DNA of 64,000 nucleotides from Eretmocerus hayati (GCA_029851415.1 CM056743.1:66618186-66682185); one strand, 5' to 3'. Shown: positions 33,888-45,592, counted from the first letter of the stretch. Numbers and translations: made by a program. The notes: generated by a model not told the origin, from the sequence alone.

Positions 33888-34188
33888 TGCCTCCATGGCA
33901 TCAGCGAGTATTACCCCCCGTCTATCGCGCGGCCCCCCGCTCCAAGTCGGTTCCTTGGAGTTGAAATCCCCCGCGATTATAACTGCCCCCCCCCATTGCC
34001 TCACATCCTCTTCTAGGTCGTAGAGCTCGTCTTCGAATTCGTGCGTCTTGAGCGACGGCGAATAGTAGCAGCTGTGCCCCCTATGGTCATTCGAGCATAA
34101 CCGCGGCCACTAACAGCTGGTCCAGTCTCGCGGATCGCGGGATTCGTGGTCTGAATTACAGCGGTCCCCCAGTGATCGAATGTGGATC
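33888..34188 (-). pseudogene. LINE copy 3 endonuclease N-terminal remnant
   Basis: Homology to the copy 2 endonuclease continues past the stop near 33886, through the sequence encoding IIAGDFNSKEPTWSGG, to 34188, with deletions near 34070. The copy is truncated at that point and unrelated sequence with a small inverted repeat follows. Confidence 0.7.
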
Positions 34189-34216
34189 GGGGAGAGTACC
34201 CACCAGTCGCGATATT

Positions 34217-34505
34217 GTTGTGACAACTATTTGGAGAGTAAGGAGCGCTCACTGGATAGTTATTCCTCGCGGCACCGTGTTTACAATTTTCGATGCACGC
34301 CTTGTTATAACCTGTTCGAACCTGCATTCGACGCGCTTATATTCTCATCTTCATCAGAAGAAGGATTGTGATGAGTCAGACATATATTTTACGCCTTCGG
34401 AACATTTCATCATTGTCTATATATTCCCGCTAAGCCAACGTATATGTCCCTGAATGCACATTCAGATGCCGCGAAGGCACCTACTCTCCAGATAGTTCTG
34501 ACAAC
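34217..34505. repeat. Small MITE-like inverted-repeat element
   Basis: The inverted ends run GTTGTGACAACTATTTGGAG to AGTA (34217-34240), with the complement at 34482-34505; about 20 of 24 positions pair. The interior is 240 bp without coding capacity. It separates LINE copy 3 from another LINE fragment. Confidence 0.6.
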
Positions 34506-34529
34506 TTCATGAAGAGTACGGGCTACTTG

Positions 34530-34879
34530 ATAGCGACATGACCACGCAATATGGTATGCCACACGGGTCTCCAATTTTGAAACCGTACAATTCGCCCCAG
34601 CATTCCCCTTTCCTCTCCCTGATCGCTCTCACTAGTACATTCATCGGTTCCCTCTCTGCCCAATCATCTTTGCCAGTGATGTTCATGTCAACTTCCTAGA
34701 TCACCACGTGGTCTTCCATTTCTTGATACTTGTTCTCCGAAAAAGCCTCGTCTCGTCGGTGATCTAGGTTTTTGGTCTCTCCCAGAGGCATGGTGTTGTC
34801 ATGATTGGCATCGACGCGTCGCAAGCTGTCGTAATGTTGGACGTCACTGTAGCCATGGCATCTCCACGTTCGCGTTCCG
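34530..34879 (-). mobile_element. R1-clade LINE fragment, copy 4 (ORF2 linker region)
   Basis: This diverged fragment matches 9560-9900 of copy 2. It includes the GACATGACCACGCAATATGG stretch and the region around GGCATGGTGTTGTC with ATCGACGCGTCGCAAGC. It carries several indels and no open frame of useful length. It ends where the Transib-like element begins. Confidence 0.72.
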
Positions 34880-35128
34880 CACAGTAGAGCGAAACATCGA
34901 TTTTGGGCCATGAATCGTATCCGCGCAAATTTCTGACCGGTTGACGTGATCCAAAAGAGATTATCTTCGTTTTCCAACTCTGCACCACAAGGCACTGCAA
35001 CAATTTCGATTAAAACTGTCGTGAAATGTGGAGAGGGCAATGAACATTGCACTGAATTCGAGACGGGAATACGCTGATTTCCTGGAAACCCGGGCTGTAT
35101 TTGGCAGCTTGACATCGTCCAAACTGAC
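34880..35128. mobile_element. Transib-like miniature element, second copy, partial
   Basis: This is homologous to the left half of the element at 6577-7131. It starts with a mutated heptamer CACAGTA at 34880, again 23 bp before a nonamer-like ATGAATCGT (34910-34918), then shared body sequence (TATCCGCGC; ATTCGAGACGGGA) to about 35115. Its continuation appears after the TA-flanked element at 35132-35799 (ATGGTCCTTGGAATG at 35803), so that element seems to have inserted into it. The distal end is not recognised. Confidence 0.7.
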
Positions 35129-35131
35129 TTA

Positions 35132-35799
35132 AGGTAAGAGTGCCTAATTTGCCCCCACTACTATTGTTTTGCTAGCCATTTCAACTCATCTCTATATTTT
35201 TCAACGTCCTTCAACTCATTTTCAAGCTTGATTCAAGACCTTCAAAATGAGTTGAGGTACGTTTAATTTCAACAAATTGGGACCGAGATATCTTGATTTT
35301 TGCGCAAGAAGATCTTATGCTGATTTTCAATAGTGTGGTCCTAATTTACCCCACAGGGAAAAGAGGCCTATCTTCATGAGATTATACGGGTTTTCCGTGT
35401 TATCGGGATATCTCGGCTCCCAGACCTCCAAATAAGCCGTACTTCAGTGAGATTGATGTATTTGAATGGAGTGAAGAACGAGTTTGGGAAAGGACTGCGG
35501 GAGCAAATTAGGAACACTGCACTTTTTCTCGTAATATGGGCGTAGAATTGGAATTGGTCACATCAATTTTATTTGGCATAGCTTTTAGTGACTAAGAAGG
35601 AAGAAGTCGAAAGTACCGAGAACCGCTTTTTTGTTGTAAGAAATGCGCGAGTCATAGAGGATAGGTCCCGAACGTTCATTTCCTCATGTTTTAACGTGAC
35701 AAACGTGAAAAATTGCGCGGCAAGGTCTGCGGGTGCATACATTTGAGAACTTGAATGGGGGCAAATTAGGGAGTGGGGGCAAATTAAGCACAGTTACCT
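35132..35799. mobile_element. TA-flanked non-autonomous element with TTTGCCCCC-containing ends
   Basis: The ends AGGTAAGAGTGCCTAATTTG (35132) and their imperfect complement (to 35799) are each flanked by TA, consistent with a Tc1/mariner-type duplication. The motif CTAATTTGCCCCC recurs near both ends and in weaker form internally near 35340 and 35500. The 668-bp body has no recognisable coding sequence. Confidence 0.65.
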
Positions 35800-37262
35800 T
35801 ATATGGTCCTTGGAATGTGTACACTTCCCTCCAACACCTTTCTTAACCATTTACTCGTTTATAATGGGTTACATGTGCCCAGAAATGGTGAAACTCGAAT
35901 CTAAGATATACATGCATTCTGGACCCCTTTAAGGGAGAATTGATTCCCTTGGGAGTGTTGAACGACTTGCGGGACCTGGGGAACACTAGAGGTACCATAT
36001 CACATGATCTAGTTATCGAATTCTTCAAGGCAGGGGTCAAAAAATTGGCGCTAGGATTTTTGAGGATATTTTTTCGCCTGAAAAAGAAGGGAAAATGGTA
36101 GAGCGACACTCAAAATCATGGAATCTAGGTATCTGTTAGAACTTGCGGGAGCTGGAAAACACTACAGTCACGATCTCCTGTGAATCACTTATTGAATGCT
36201 TTGGAGCAGGAGTACAAAAATTGCCGCTGGAATTTTTTAGGGACACTTTTTCGCCGAGAATGGATGTCGGATGGTAGAACGACCCCCAAAATCATGAAAT
36301 CTAGGTGTCTCTTGGGACTTGCGAAATTCTGAAAACACTACAGTCACCATCACATGTGATCCACTCATCGGATGCTTCAAAATTGGTGTCATGAAATTGC
36401 CGCTGGAATGTTTCCGGGTATTTATTCGCCGAGAAACACTCGCAAATGGTCAAACGATCCTCAAAATCATGAAATCTAGGGGTTTTTCGGGACTTGCGGG
36501 ATTTGGAAAAAACTACAGACACCATCCTACGTGAACAACTAGCTCATCGAATGCTTTGAAGTAGGTATCATAAAATAGCCGCTGGGATGTTCCCGGGTCC
36601 TTTTTCCCCGAGGAAGACTCGCAAATGGTGAAACGACCCTCAAAACCATGAAATTCAGGTGTCCTTTTGAACTTGTGGAATTTGGAGAACACTACAGTCA
36701 CCATTCTACATGAGGAACTCAGCGGATGCTATGAAGCAACTGTCATAAGATGGCCGCCGAAAGGTATTAGGATCCTTTTCCACCGGAAAACACTCGAAAA
36801 CCATAGAGCGACCCCCAAAATCATGAAATCTGGGCGATTTTTTGGACTCGCGAGGATCTGTGAACACTCCAGACACCATTCTACATGAATAACTGATAAA
36901 ATGTTCCAGAGTAAGTTCCATGAAATTGCCTCCAGAATGTTTTTGAATCCTTTCTCCCCGGAAAACACTCGCTAATGGTAAAATGACCCTCAAAATCATT
37001 AAATCTAGGTGTTTCTTTTCAACTCCCGGCATCCACAAAATACTACAGCCACCATCTCACGTAAAACAGCTCATCGAATGCTCCAAGGCAGGTGTCGTGA
37101 AATCGCCACCGGGATGTTTCCGGGTCCTCCTTCGTCGAGAAACACTCGCGAATGGTAGAACGACCCTCAAAACCATGGAATCCAGGTGTCTTTTGGAACT
37201 TGTTGGATCTGGAAAACACGACAGACACCATACTACTTGAGTAACTCATCGAATGTTTCAAT
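35800..37262 (-). repeat. Satellite array A (~170-bp units, minus orientation), left arm of palindrome 2
   Basis: There are about eight diverged units of ~165-175 bp. Each contains CATGAAATCTAGG, a cluster like GGACTTGCGGGAT.TGGAAAACACTAC, GTGAT..CTCATCGAATGCTT and a TGCCGCTGGAATGTTTCCGGG block. They are reverse-complementary to the units in arrays B and C. The outermost sequence (35930-36030, GATTCCCTTGGGAGTGTTGA) pairs with 44790-44830, placing the palindrome terminus there. Confidence 0.82.
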
Positions 37263-38689
37263 AGTATGCATCTAAGATTGATAGCTTCATGTGCAAATAA
37301 TCGGTAGAACAGCTCCAGTTCCCTTTTTAGTTCCCTCTTCTTCTATAGTGTGAAGAGTTGATCTCTTCAAGTATCCATAACAGATTTCCATGTTTCGTGC
37401 TTTCTCCGGAGTGTCAGACACTTTTAGTGTCATTTGTTCCGATGATCTCATGATGCATGAGAGTTGAGAGAACGTTTTTTCCAGGAACCGCTTAGCATTA
37501 GTCGGGATTCCCTGTCTTCTGGTAAGGACGGATGAAAAAAATTTTCGCTGCATGCACAAAGTTTTTCAGGTGGAGCAAGAGCTTTGAAGTTTTGGTGGAA
37601 ATGTTCGGAGAATGCCATCAAAGGCTCTTTCCCCTTCCCATAGGTAATTCTGAGGATATCGCGCTATGACTGACGTGTGGGATATTTGGCCTCATCGGAG
37701 ATGATCCCGGTGGTTCCAGGAACCCATGATGCATTGGATTCGAGATGTAAAGTAGTGGAAGAAGGCGAATTTCGTAATAACCAATGAGAAATGGCTGGAA
37801 ACACGAAATGATGTCCCGCTCTTGACTCATCTCTGGATCCTGAAACCACAGCTATCGCATTGAGGAGGTTGAATTACCACGATAAAAAGGGGTGAAGCGG
37901 TCCGCGCCAGTTTATCACGCAATATTCACGGTACTGATTTCGAGGGGAGGACAAGGTCTTTAATGGAAATACCTATACATTTTTCACCAAGACTTCGAAG
38001 CTCTTGCTTCATAGAAGAAACGAAGCTTTGAGCGTACAGCGAAACATACTATCTTGCGAAAACAGTGAGACCCGAGCTATGATAAGCGATTCTCGAGTAG
38101 AATGTTTTTTGGACCACACTAATGCAAAATCATTTTCGTTGAGCCCTGCTCCCTGCGGATCCTGAGATATCCAATCTGCATGTGAGTGTATCAGATTGTT
38201 CAAAGAAAAAAAAGCTTCTCCGAAATTCCAGCGAGGATTTTGATGAGAAATATCCTAATATGTGCCGTAGTTGGTGTCTGTAAAGTAATTGAACAGAACT
38301 CGTGTACAAATGAACTCAACCCGAGAAGATCGATTCTGAGCCACATTGATGGTATATCCTCCTTCTCAGGAGAGGAGGACTTGTACTCGACGGAGCCTGT
38401 TGATGATTTATTTTTATATTATATCCGAAATTTTCATGAGCAGAATGTCTGTTGTCTCCTTTAATCACACACGATCACATCCTTTTGTCTAGATCTAGTG
38501 ATATGGGAAAACAATTATTCGACGATCCGTTCATGTATGAAAGATGCGGTTGAAGTTTGCAACGTTGTTGCGCAACGAATTCCAAATCTTTCAAGACATG
38601 AAAAGAGCGGTTCCCAATAATTTTCATAGGCTTTTCTAGGTCTGTTGAACGGTTACGGGGTTCATGGTTATCTTGACAATAGTTGGACA
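37263..38689. repeat. Core of palindrome 2, itself weakly palindromic
   Basis: This non-coding core lies between oppositely oriented satellite arrays. The GGAGCAAGAGCTTTGAAG region near 37575 pairs with the GACTTCGAAGCTCTTGC region near 37993, placing a symmetry centre near 37785. Right of about 38200 the pairing is lost, with only fragments resembling satellite units. I recognise no gene. Confidence 0.55.
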
Positions 38690-39317
38690 GTGGAATTGGC
38701 TTCAAGAGTTCCAGCGACTATTTTCTCACACCCCTACTTTAGAGCATTTGATTTCTAGATCATGTGAGATGGCTTTCGCAGTATTTCCAAGTTCCAGCAA
38801 GTTTGAGGAGACACCTCTATTCCATGATTCTAGGGGTCTCTCTACTATTCGTCAGTATTTTTCGGCGGAAAAAAATTCCAAGAAATTCCAGCAACAATTT
38901 CCTCATCCCTGCATTGAAGCGTTCGATGGATATTCATCATGTGAGATAGTGTCTGAAGTGTTCCACAGGTCCTGCGAGTCCACATAGACACCCAGATCTC
39001 ATGATTTTGGGTTTCACAGTACGATTCGAAGGTGATTTCCGGCGGGAAGATATTCTAGATAATTTCAGCGGCAATTACACAACCCCTGCCTTAGAGCATT
39101 TTGTTGATATATCACGTGGAACAGTGTCCATAGTGTTCCTCAGCTCTCGCAAGTGCGAATAGACACCTGTATTTCACAATTTTGAGGGTTGCTCAACCAT
39201 TGAAAGGTTGGTTCCGGGGGGACAATATTCTTGAAAAATCGAGCGGCAGTCTCTCAACCTCGGCCTTGGAGGATTTGATGGATATATTCTGCAAGACTGT
39301 GTTCTGGGTGTTTTCCA
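38690..39317 (+). repeat. Satellite array B (~170-bp units, plus orientation)
   Basis: There are about four units of the same satellite as arrays A and C, in plus orientation (CATGATTCTAGGGGTCTCT; TTCCAGCAACAATTTCCTCA; GCATTGAAGCGTTCGATGG). The array stops inside a unit at 39317. Array C at 43225 appears to resume it after the inserted CACTG-ended element. Confidence 0.78.
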
Positions 39318-39787
39318 CACTGAAAGAAGGTCCGAGCGCCCGATGCGATTGAGCTCGCGATATCCCTCGTATGAGAGAGTCGGTGCACCAGGCGTCGCGA
39401 CTCGGGCACGCGCGTTGTTTCTCAAGTCGTTACTTGATGCGCTCTCGATGATTTGCACTGCGTGCGGCGGAGTCAGAGCGCTAGACATCAAAGTTCGCAT
39501 TCTTACCTTGCCCCGAGATTCGCGAATAGGGCGCACCCGTTCGAGATATTGAATTATTCCTTATCCTCGTGCACGGTTTTTCAATCTATTGAACAACTAA
39601 GTTTTGTATCTAATGCTATTCATGGGCTATTTTTTCTTAGGGTGAAGATTTTGAACATCTCAAAATCCAAATGAGAAGTTTTAGGAAACGTACATGTATA
39701 TCTATATAATCACTACAACTACACGAGTTTAATATTGCTGCAAGGAATTTCATTGAATTTTTATCAAACTTTTCACAAATCCACACA

Positions 39788-40672
39788 ATGAGGAGAGGTG
39801 CACCCCTGATTTTGAAGTCTGGCCTGAAAAATCACGGGGGGCTGAAGATCTGGATTTTTATGTATTTTTTTGACCTAAAGACGACGGCGAAGTCAATTTT
39901 TCGAATAAAAAAGTTCTCGACCATTTTCGTCCACTGGTCGGCGCCCCCTTCGCCCGATTGCCGCACCCGTACGACATTTTGTTCAAAATCCTACAAAGTA
40001 CCCCAAAAAAATTTACAGACCGATCCATCAAATTCTGTGCGACTAAATACATTTTTTCGAGTCAAAAATGTGAATTTTCTGCCAAAATTCCTCGGAACTC
40101 GAAAAATATCGATGATTTCGAAAAATCACAAAAATACTTTCTTGTTCAAATTTAGAAAGTTACATCGAATTAGTGGACGAAAAAAACAGAAGTCGAAAAT
40201 TGTTATTTAAAATATTAAACATATATATATAATTATATGAATTTCTGGTGATATTTTATTCCGATTCTTGAAATATTTTGTTCACCAATCCGATGTAATT
40301 TTTTAATCTGAACAAGGAAGTATTCTTGTGATTTCTCGGAATTATCGATATTTTCCGAGTTCTGAGGCATTTTGACAGGAAAATTCAGATTTTTGACCCG
40401 AAAAAATGTATCTTGTCTCACAGAATTTGATGGATCGGTTTGTCAATTTTTTTGGGTGTACTTTTTGTGATTCTGAACAAAATATCCTAAGGGTTTGGTG
40501 ATCCGACGATGGGGGTGAAAACCAGAAAATAAATATAATCGAAAAAATTTTTTCCGAAAAACCGACTGCGCCATCGTTATTAGATCGAAAAGGTACATAT
40601 AAATATCAATCTTCAGCCCCCCAAGATTTTTTTAGGCCGGACTTCAAAATCAGGGATGCACTTCCCCTTAAA
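39788..40672. repeat. Foldback with ~425-bp arms
   Basis: The left arm (39788-40215) and right arm (about 40235-40672) pair along their whole length by eye at ~80%. For example CTGATTTTGAAGTCTGGCCT pairs with the end near 40650, and GACCGATCCATCAAATTCTG with 40417-40437. The centre is an ATATATATAATTATAT tract near 40225. There is no coding conservation and no clear target duplication. Confidence 0.82.
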
Positions 40673-40813
40673 GGCAGAGGCACCTCTTATCATGAATTCT
40701 AGTCTTGAAAATAACTTGGGGCTGGACATATACATATGGGCCATTTCGGAGCATTTCGACGAATGCCTGCACCAGCGGGGTCTGGAAAATATCCATAAAA
40801 ATTATTTCCGTTA

Positions 40814-40833
40814 GTACTATATTAATATAGTAC
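40814..40833. repeat. 20-bp perfect palindrome
   Basis: GTACTATATTAATATAGTAC is an exact inverted repeat with no loop, lying between the two larger foldbacks of the 3.9-kb element. Confidence 0.8.
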
Positions 40834-42004
40834 AAAAAAATCTTTTCTGGATTTTTTCTAAGGCCCCGGTGGGCCCTGGGGCCTATGAAAGGTCCTTTTC
40901 AGGGCCCTTCTTAGCCTATTTCCAGAAAATCATAACTCCGGCTGGACTCAACATTTTTGGACGTACGTATGCGCATTCCCTTCCTTAAAACTAGCACTCT
41001 CGAGAAAAAAATTGTCCAAGATCGATACTTGAGCCTAGTGACTCCTAGGAGCTATTTGCTGAGGGCACATTTCGGCGATATTTGGGCTTGTTCCAAAGTG
41101 ATGTAGCTCCCACTAGACATGTGATAATCGACTTTTACAAGTGGTCATTTTGAAGGTCGTGAGACAATCTACAATTTGACCACTGGTAAAAGTCAATTAC
41201 CGTACTTTCTATAGGAGTTTCAGTCGTTACAAGCTGAGAAAATCCGTAAAAGATGCCAAACTTTGAACTCAGTTTAAGCAAATCGTTTTTCTTCCTTCGA
41301 CCCAAAGCTGTACGAATATGTTTTTCGATACAAATACTACCAATTAAAATAATAATCTGGGTGGGATATTGAATTCTCCATTTCTTTCAACCAATTTAAA
41401 ACACCCTTTTGTGACTTTTTGCTCAAAATGACCTCGAAGGTAAAGAGAGCTAGAATGAGGTGATACGTGTCTTTTTGTTTAGACCAGATCGACTTTGCAT
41501 CGAAGTTATGGGTAATTCAAGTTTGGAGTCGAAGATTGAGATTAGCACTCTGAAATTGGTGAAAGCTCCACAACTTTGCTCCAAATGGGTCTTTTGAAAT
41601 GGGGCTTGGTTGGAAAAATCAAACCTTATCAGAATAGAATCCGATGGTGCTCAACATTTCGAATAGAGTTCCAAGAAGCGACAATGTGATCCTACTCCAT
41701 TGGATGGTCTTAACCGGAATCGCCCAATATGAGCATTTTGGAATAATTTTTGTGGTCATGTCAGTTCTCTATTATTGAATCCCATTTGCGACGTACATTA
41801 GGAGATAAAACGAATTCTTTTTCCAGTCCAACTAGATCTTCAACTAAAAATATGCATTCTGTTTCGAGTATGATTATTCTTACAGGATAAAAGTCATGAA
41901 ACTATGTTTTTGAGAATCGACCCATGCATCAATTCGGGTTAGAATCATCAATCTGGTTCGCGATGCGCATTAGAAGGAGGTAATACGAAATTTTTTCGGT
42001 CACC
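40834..42004. other. Spacer within the CACTG-ended element
   Basis: This is non-coding sequence with a GGCCC-rich stretch near 40860-40910 and a short hairpin at 41127-41205 (GACTTTTACAAGTGGTCA against its near complement). The AAGTGGTCATTTTGAA motif of that hairpin also occurs in palindrome 1 near 15335. I recognise no gene. Confidence 0.45.
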
Positions 42005-43020
42005 CGACTCGCTTATCAAAGTCGATTTAGTCTAGGCAAAATTCCCGCCATCGCTTGCAAAAGTCGGTTCATGGACATTTTTAGTGAAAGATCGTACTCT
42101 AGTTAGTGATGCATGTTCCCAAGCCGAAATTGGGTGCAAAATTGTTTAAACCGATATTATTAAAACAAATTGTACAAATCACTAATTTTGCTCCGAATCT
42201 TCATTAGATAATTTGGAGTATTTTAAACAATAAGTTACTCTTGTTGTTTCTCTCTAGAAGCCATCATTTCCAAGCGAAAAAAGCGTTTCAAAGTTGAAAA
42301 AACACGAATTTTGCTATCTTGAACGTTGAACAAAAGCAACAACCATACAAAATCTCCATGTTTCTAGGGTGCAAACCTTTTCATTGGGATGTCTTCTACA
42401 AGACCCAACAGCAATAATTCATGTTTCCCACCGGGAAACCACTTGTTTGACGAAAAATTTCAATGCACAGTTTCCTCATGGAGTTCGTATTGACTGATAT
42501 ATCGGTCTCCGGTATATATAGCTATACTGTTACGCCTAGAATCAGTGCATCGAACATTTTCGAGAAACGAGTGGTTCCCGCACGGGAACATCAGTTATTG
42601 CTGTCGCATGTTGTAGATGACATCCTAGAGAATAGGTTTGCTTCTTAGAAACATAGATTTTTCGTTTAGTTGTTGCTTTGGATCAACGTTAAAAATAGTA
42701 AAATTCGTGTTTTTTCCACTTTGAAACGCTCATAGCTCGGAAATGGTGGCTTTAAGAGGAAAACAACAGGAGTAATTTTTTGTTTAAAATACCTTAAATT
42801 ACCTATTGGAGATGTTTTCGGAGAAAAATTAGTGATTTTTACAATTTGTTTAAATAATTTCGGTTCAAACCATTTCGCACCCGATTGCGGCTTGGAAACA
42901 TGCATCACTAACTAAGAAAGGGTCTTCTGGCGAAGATTCCACTAAAAAATTCCGTGACTTACTTTTGCAAACGAAGGCGGTACTCTTGCCTAGTCTAATT
43001 TGCCGTCCGAGCTTCTCGAG
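42005..43020. repeat. Foldback with ~500-bp arms
   Basis: The arms are symmetric about 42515 (GATATATCGGTCTCCGGTAT). Paired blocks include GATGCATGTTCCCAAGCCG (42108) against 42888-42906, CACGAATTTTGC (42303) against the complement at 42702, and AGACTAGGCAA-type sequence at both outer ends. By eye the arms are ~80% identical. No conserved open frame is seen. Confidence 0.82.
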
Positions 43021-43224
43021 TCTCCGCGGCTGTGTCGCGCAATGCATATAAAGTCGCCGCAGACGATAAAGCATGTGTATGAGCAATGCATGTGCGCTCT
43101 CGCAACAGCTTATGAGCCGAGCCGCTGCATCGAGCGCACCGACTCTCTCAACTCGATCCATCGCGTGATCCGGCCCAGCATGTTTAGCGAGCGATCCATA
43201 TGACGCTCGGACCATCTTTCAGTG

Positions 43225-44800
43225 CAGCTCTCGCAAGTCCCAAAAAGCACCTAGATTTCATAATTTTTGGAGTTGATCGAAGATTTTTGAATGTTTTCCG
43301 GTGAGAAAGGACCCCACAACATTCCAGCGTCAATTTTATGGAACTTGCATTGAAGCATTTGATGAGTTATTGACGTGGAATGGTGACCGTGGTCTTTTCC
43401 AAATCCCGCAAGATTCGAAAGACACCGAGACTTCATGATTTTGGGGGTCGCTTCACCATTCGTAAGTGTTTCTCGGCAAAGAAGGTCTCGAGAACATCCC
43501 AGCGGCGATTTTATGACACCTGCCTCAAAGCATTCGATGAATTGATCAAGTGAGATGGTGGCTGTAGTGTCTTTTAGATCCCGCAAGTTCAGAGAAAACA
43601 CCTAGATTCAATGATTTTGAGGGTCGCTTCACCATTTGCGAGTGTTTTCCGGTGAGAAAGGATCCTAAAACATGCCAGCGGCAATTTTATGAAACTTGCT
43701 CTGGAGCATTCGATCAGTTATCCATGTAGGATGGCGTCTGCAGTTTTCACAGGTCCACGCGAGTCCCAAAAGTCGCCTAGATTTCATGATTTTTGGGGGT
43801 CGTTCCACGATTTTCGAGTGTTTTCCGGTGAAAAAGGATCCTAAAACATACCAGCGGCGATCTTATGACCCCTGCTTTGAAGCATTCGATGAGTTACTCA
43901 CGTAGAATGGTGCCTGTAGTGCTCTTCAAATTCTGCAAGTTCCAAAAAACACCTGAATTTCATGGGTTTGAGGGTCGTTTTAACATTTGCGAGTGTTTCT
44001 CGGCGAAAAAATACCCGGAAACATTCCAGCGGCAATTTCATGACACCTGTTCTAGAGCATTTGATGAGTGGATTACATGTGATTTTGAATGTAGTGTTCT
44101 CAGAATGTCCCAAAAGACAACTAGATTTCATGATTTTGGGAGTCGTTCTACCATCTGACATCCATTCTCGGCGAAAAAGTGTCCCTGAAAAATTCCAGCG
44201 GCAATTTTTCTACTCCTGCTCCAAATCATCCGATAAGTGATTCATGTGGAATAGTGTTTGTAGTATTTTCCAAATACCGCAAGTTCCAAAAGACATCTAG
44301 ATTCCATGATTATTATGGTCATTCTCTCATTTTCGATCGATTCTCGGCGAAAAAGGTTCCGAAAAAATCCCAGCGGCAATTTCATGACCCCCACTTCGGA
44401 GCATCTGATCAGTTGATCACGTGAGATGGTGCCTCAAGTTTTTTCTGAATTCCGCAAGTCTCAAAAGACACTTAGATTTCATGGTTTTGGGGGTCGTCCT
44501 ACGGCTTTCAAGTGTTTTCCGGTGGAAAAGGATCCTAAGATATACCAGCGGCCATCTTATGACACCTGCTTCGAAGCATCTGATGAGTTACTCACGTAAA
44601 ATGGTGCCTGTAGTATTTTCCGAATCCCGAAAGACACCTACATCCCATGATTTTTAGGTTCGTTTCATCACTTTTTTTCCGGCATAAAAATATCCTATAA
44701 AACTCAGCGGCAATTTTTCGACTCCTACTATGAAGAATCTGCCAACTAGATCATGTGAGATGGTACCTGTAAGGTTTTCCAGAGCCCCCAATTAATTCAA
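43225..44800 (+). repeat. Satellite array C (~170-bp units, plus orientation), right arm of palindrome 2
   Basis: There are about nine units with TTTCATGATTTTGGGGGTCG, GTGTTTTCCGG..AAAAAGGAT, CCAGCGGCAATTTTATGA and GCATTCGATGAGTTA..CACGT blocks, reverse-complementary to array A. The last unit runs into CAACACTCCTAAGGGAATCA (near 44800), which pairs with 35937-35957. Confidence 0.82.
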
Positions 44801-45082
44801 CACTCCTAAGGGAATCAAATTTGAGGAAGTTTACTCGAACGTTTTTCATGAGCCAACAGAGAATTCAAATCTAATGATTCGATGCTCTTTCAGGTCTCAC
44901 GTGAGGTGCTGACATTTTTTATGTCTCTAAATTGACTAGTTCAAATATAGCTACAATTTGCCTCATATAAGCCTCATACAAATCCACCACAAAACCAAAC
45001 GAATCCCCAACCGCAACCGTCACGAATACGACAAGTTCGATCATCCGAGAAATCCAAAGGAAACGGGATTAAATTCTTCTAT

Positions 45083-45571
45083 ATGACAGAAAAGGTGCGC
45101 GTAGCTCAAAAATTTTGTAGAGGACTTGGGCAACGATTCAAAGATATAATCGACACAACAGCGAATCATCTTGAGAATGCAAGGGTGAAATTTGAGAATG
45201 AATCGAGAGAGACAGTTCGAAAGCTCAAATCTCAGATTGTCAATGTTAGACATGATGAACCTTTAGTTTTTGGTCAAGTTGGAGTAACCGGTACTATTCC
45301 ACGCGTGGAAAATAGAATAGAATCTCGGATGAAGATGATGATCAGCAATGATTCGGAGATTGTAGTTGGGGATAATTGTGCACTAATGAGTGAACACGGA
45401 AAATTGGGGAGCCAAATCAGAGTAGATGGAAACGAACGGATTGTACAAAGCAATGAGCTTCCACGAGTGATTGAATTTCCGCATGAAACAGCACGGCAAA
45501 TGCCACGAACTGACGAAATAGTCGAGTCAGCAAAATTCACGAATACAACAGCTGAGAATATGATCCAGTAA
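45083..45571 (+). CDS. Hypothetical protein or exon, 162 residues
   Basis: I do not recognise this open frame. It begins MTEKVRVAQKFCRGLGQRFK, is charged throughout, has a probable helical N-terminal third (KDIIDTTANHLENARVKFEN) and shows no zinc-finger, catalytic or membrane motifs. The frame stays open upstream of the ATG, so it could be an internal exon. It lies between two giant palindromes, with short tandem repeats starting 280 bp downstream. A chance frame in decayed transposon DNA remains quite possible. Confidence 0.3.
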   Translation: MTEKVRVAQKFCRGLGQRFKDIIDTTANHLENARVKFENESRETVRKLKSQIVNVRHDEPLVFGQVGVTGTIPRVENRIESRMKMMISNDSEIVVGDNCALMSEHGKLGSQIRVDGNERIVQSNELPRVIEFPHETARQMPRTDEIVESAKFTNTTAENMIQ

Positions 45572-45592
45572 AGCAAGTGTCGAAACAATAGG

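Larger units (their letters stand above)
28770..34188 (-). mobile_element. R1-clade LINE, copy 3: degraded, 5'-truncated, split by foldbacks
   Basis: This minus-strand copy of the same family runs from a diverged 3' UTR (28770-28950) through the ORF2 C-terminus (to about 29345). It is interrupted by a ~2.4-kb foldback and resumes at about 31815 with the reverse transcriptase and endonuclease. It ends abruptly at 34188 within the endonuclease, so ORF1 and the 5' UTR are absent. Identity to copy 2 is high from 32500 to 34188 and much lower at the 3' end, suggesting a mosaic or uneven decay. Confidence 0.82.
39318..43224. mobile_element. 3.9-kb element with CACTG-type inverted ends, inserted in the satellite
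   Basis: The ends are CACTGAAAGAAGGTCCGAGC (39318) and the complement of CACTGAAAGATGGTCCGAGC (43224). Weaker inverted similarity extends a further ~200 bp (GAGAGAGTCGGTGC in both). It sits within one satellite unit: TTTTCCA on the left, CAGCTCTCGCAAG on the right, where an intact unit at about 39142 reads TTCCTCAGCTCTCGCAAG. CA on both sides may be a 2-bp duplication. CACTR ends with 2-3-bp duplications suggest the CACTA/EnSpm group, but no transposase remains, so this is tentative. It contains two foldbacks. Confidence 0.62.

Noticed and set aside
43225..44800. Regular repeats resembling a CRISPR array
   Set aside because: The units are ~170 bp and diverged along their entire length, without short identical repeats and unique spacers; this is satellite DNA.
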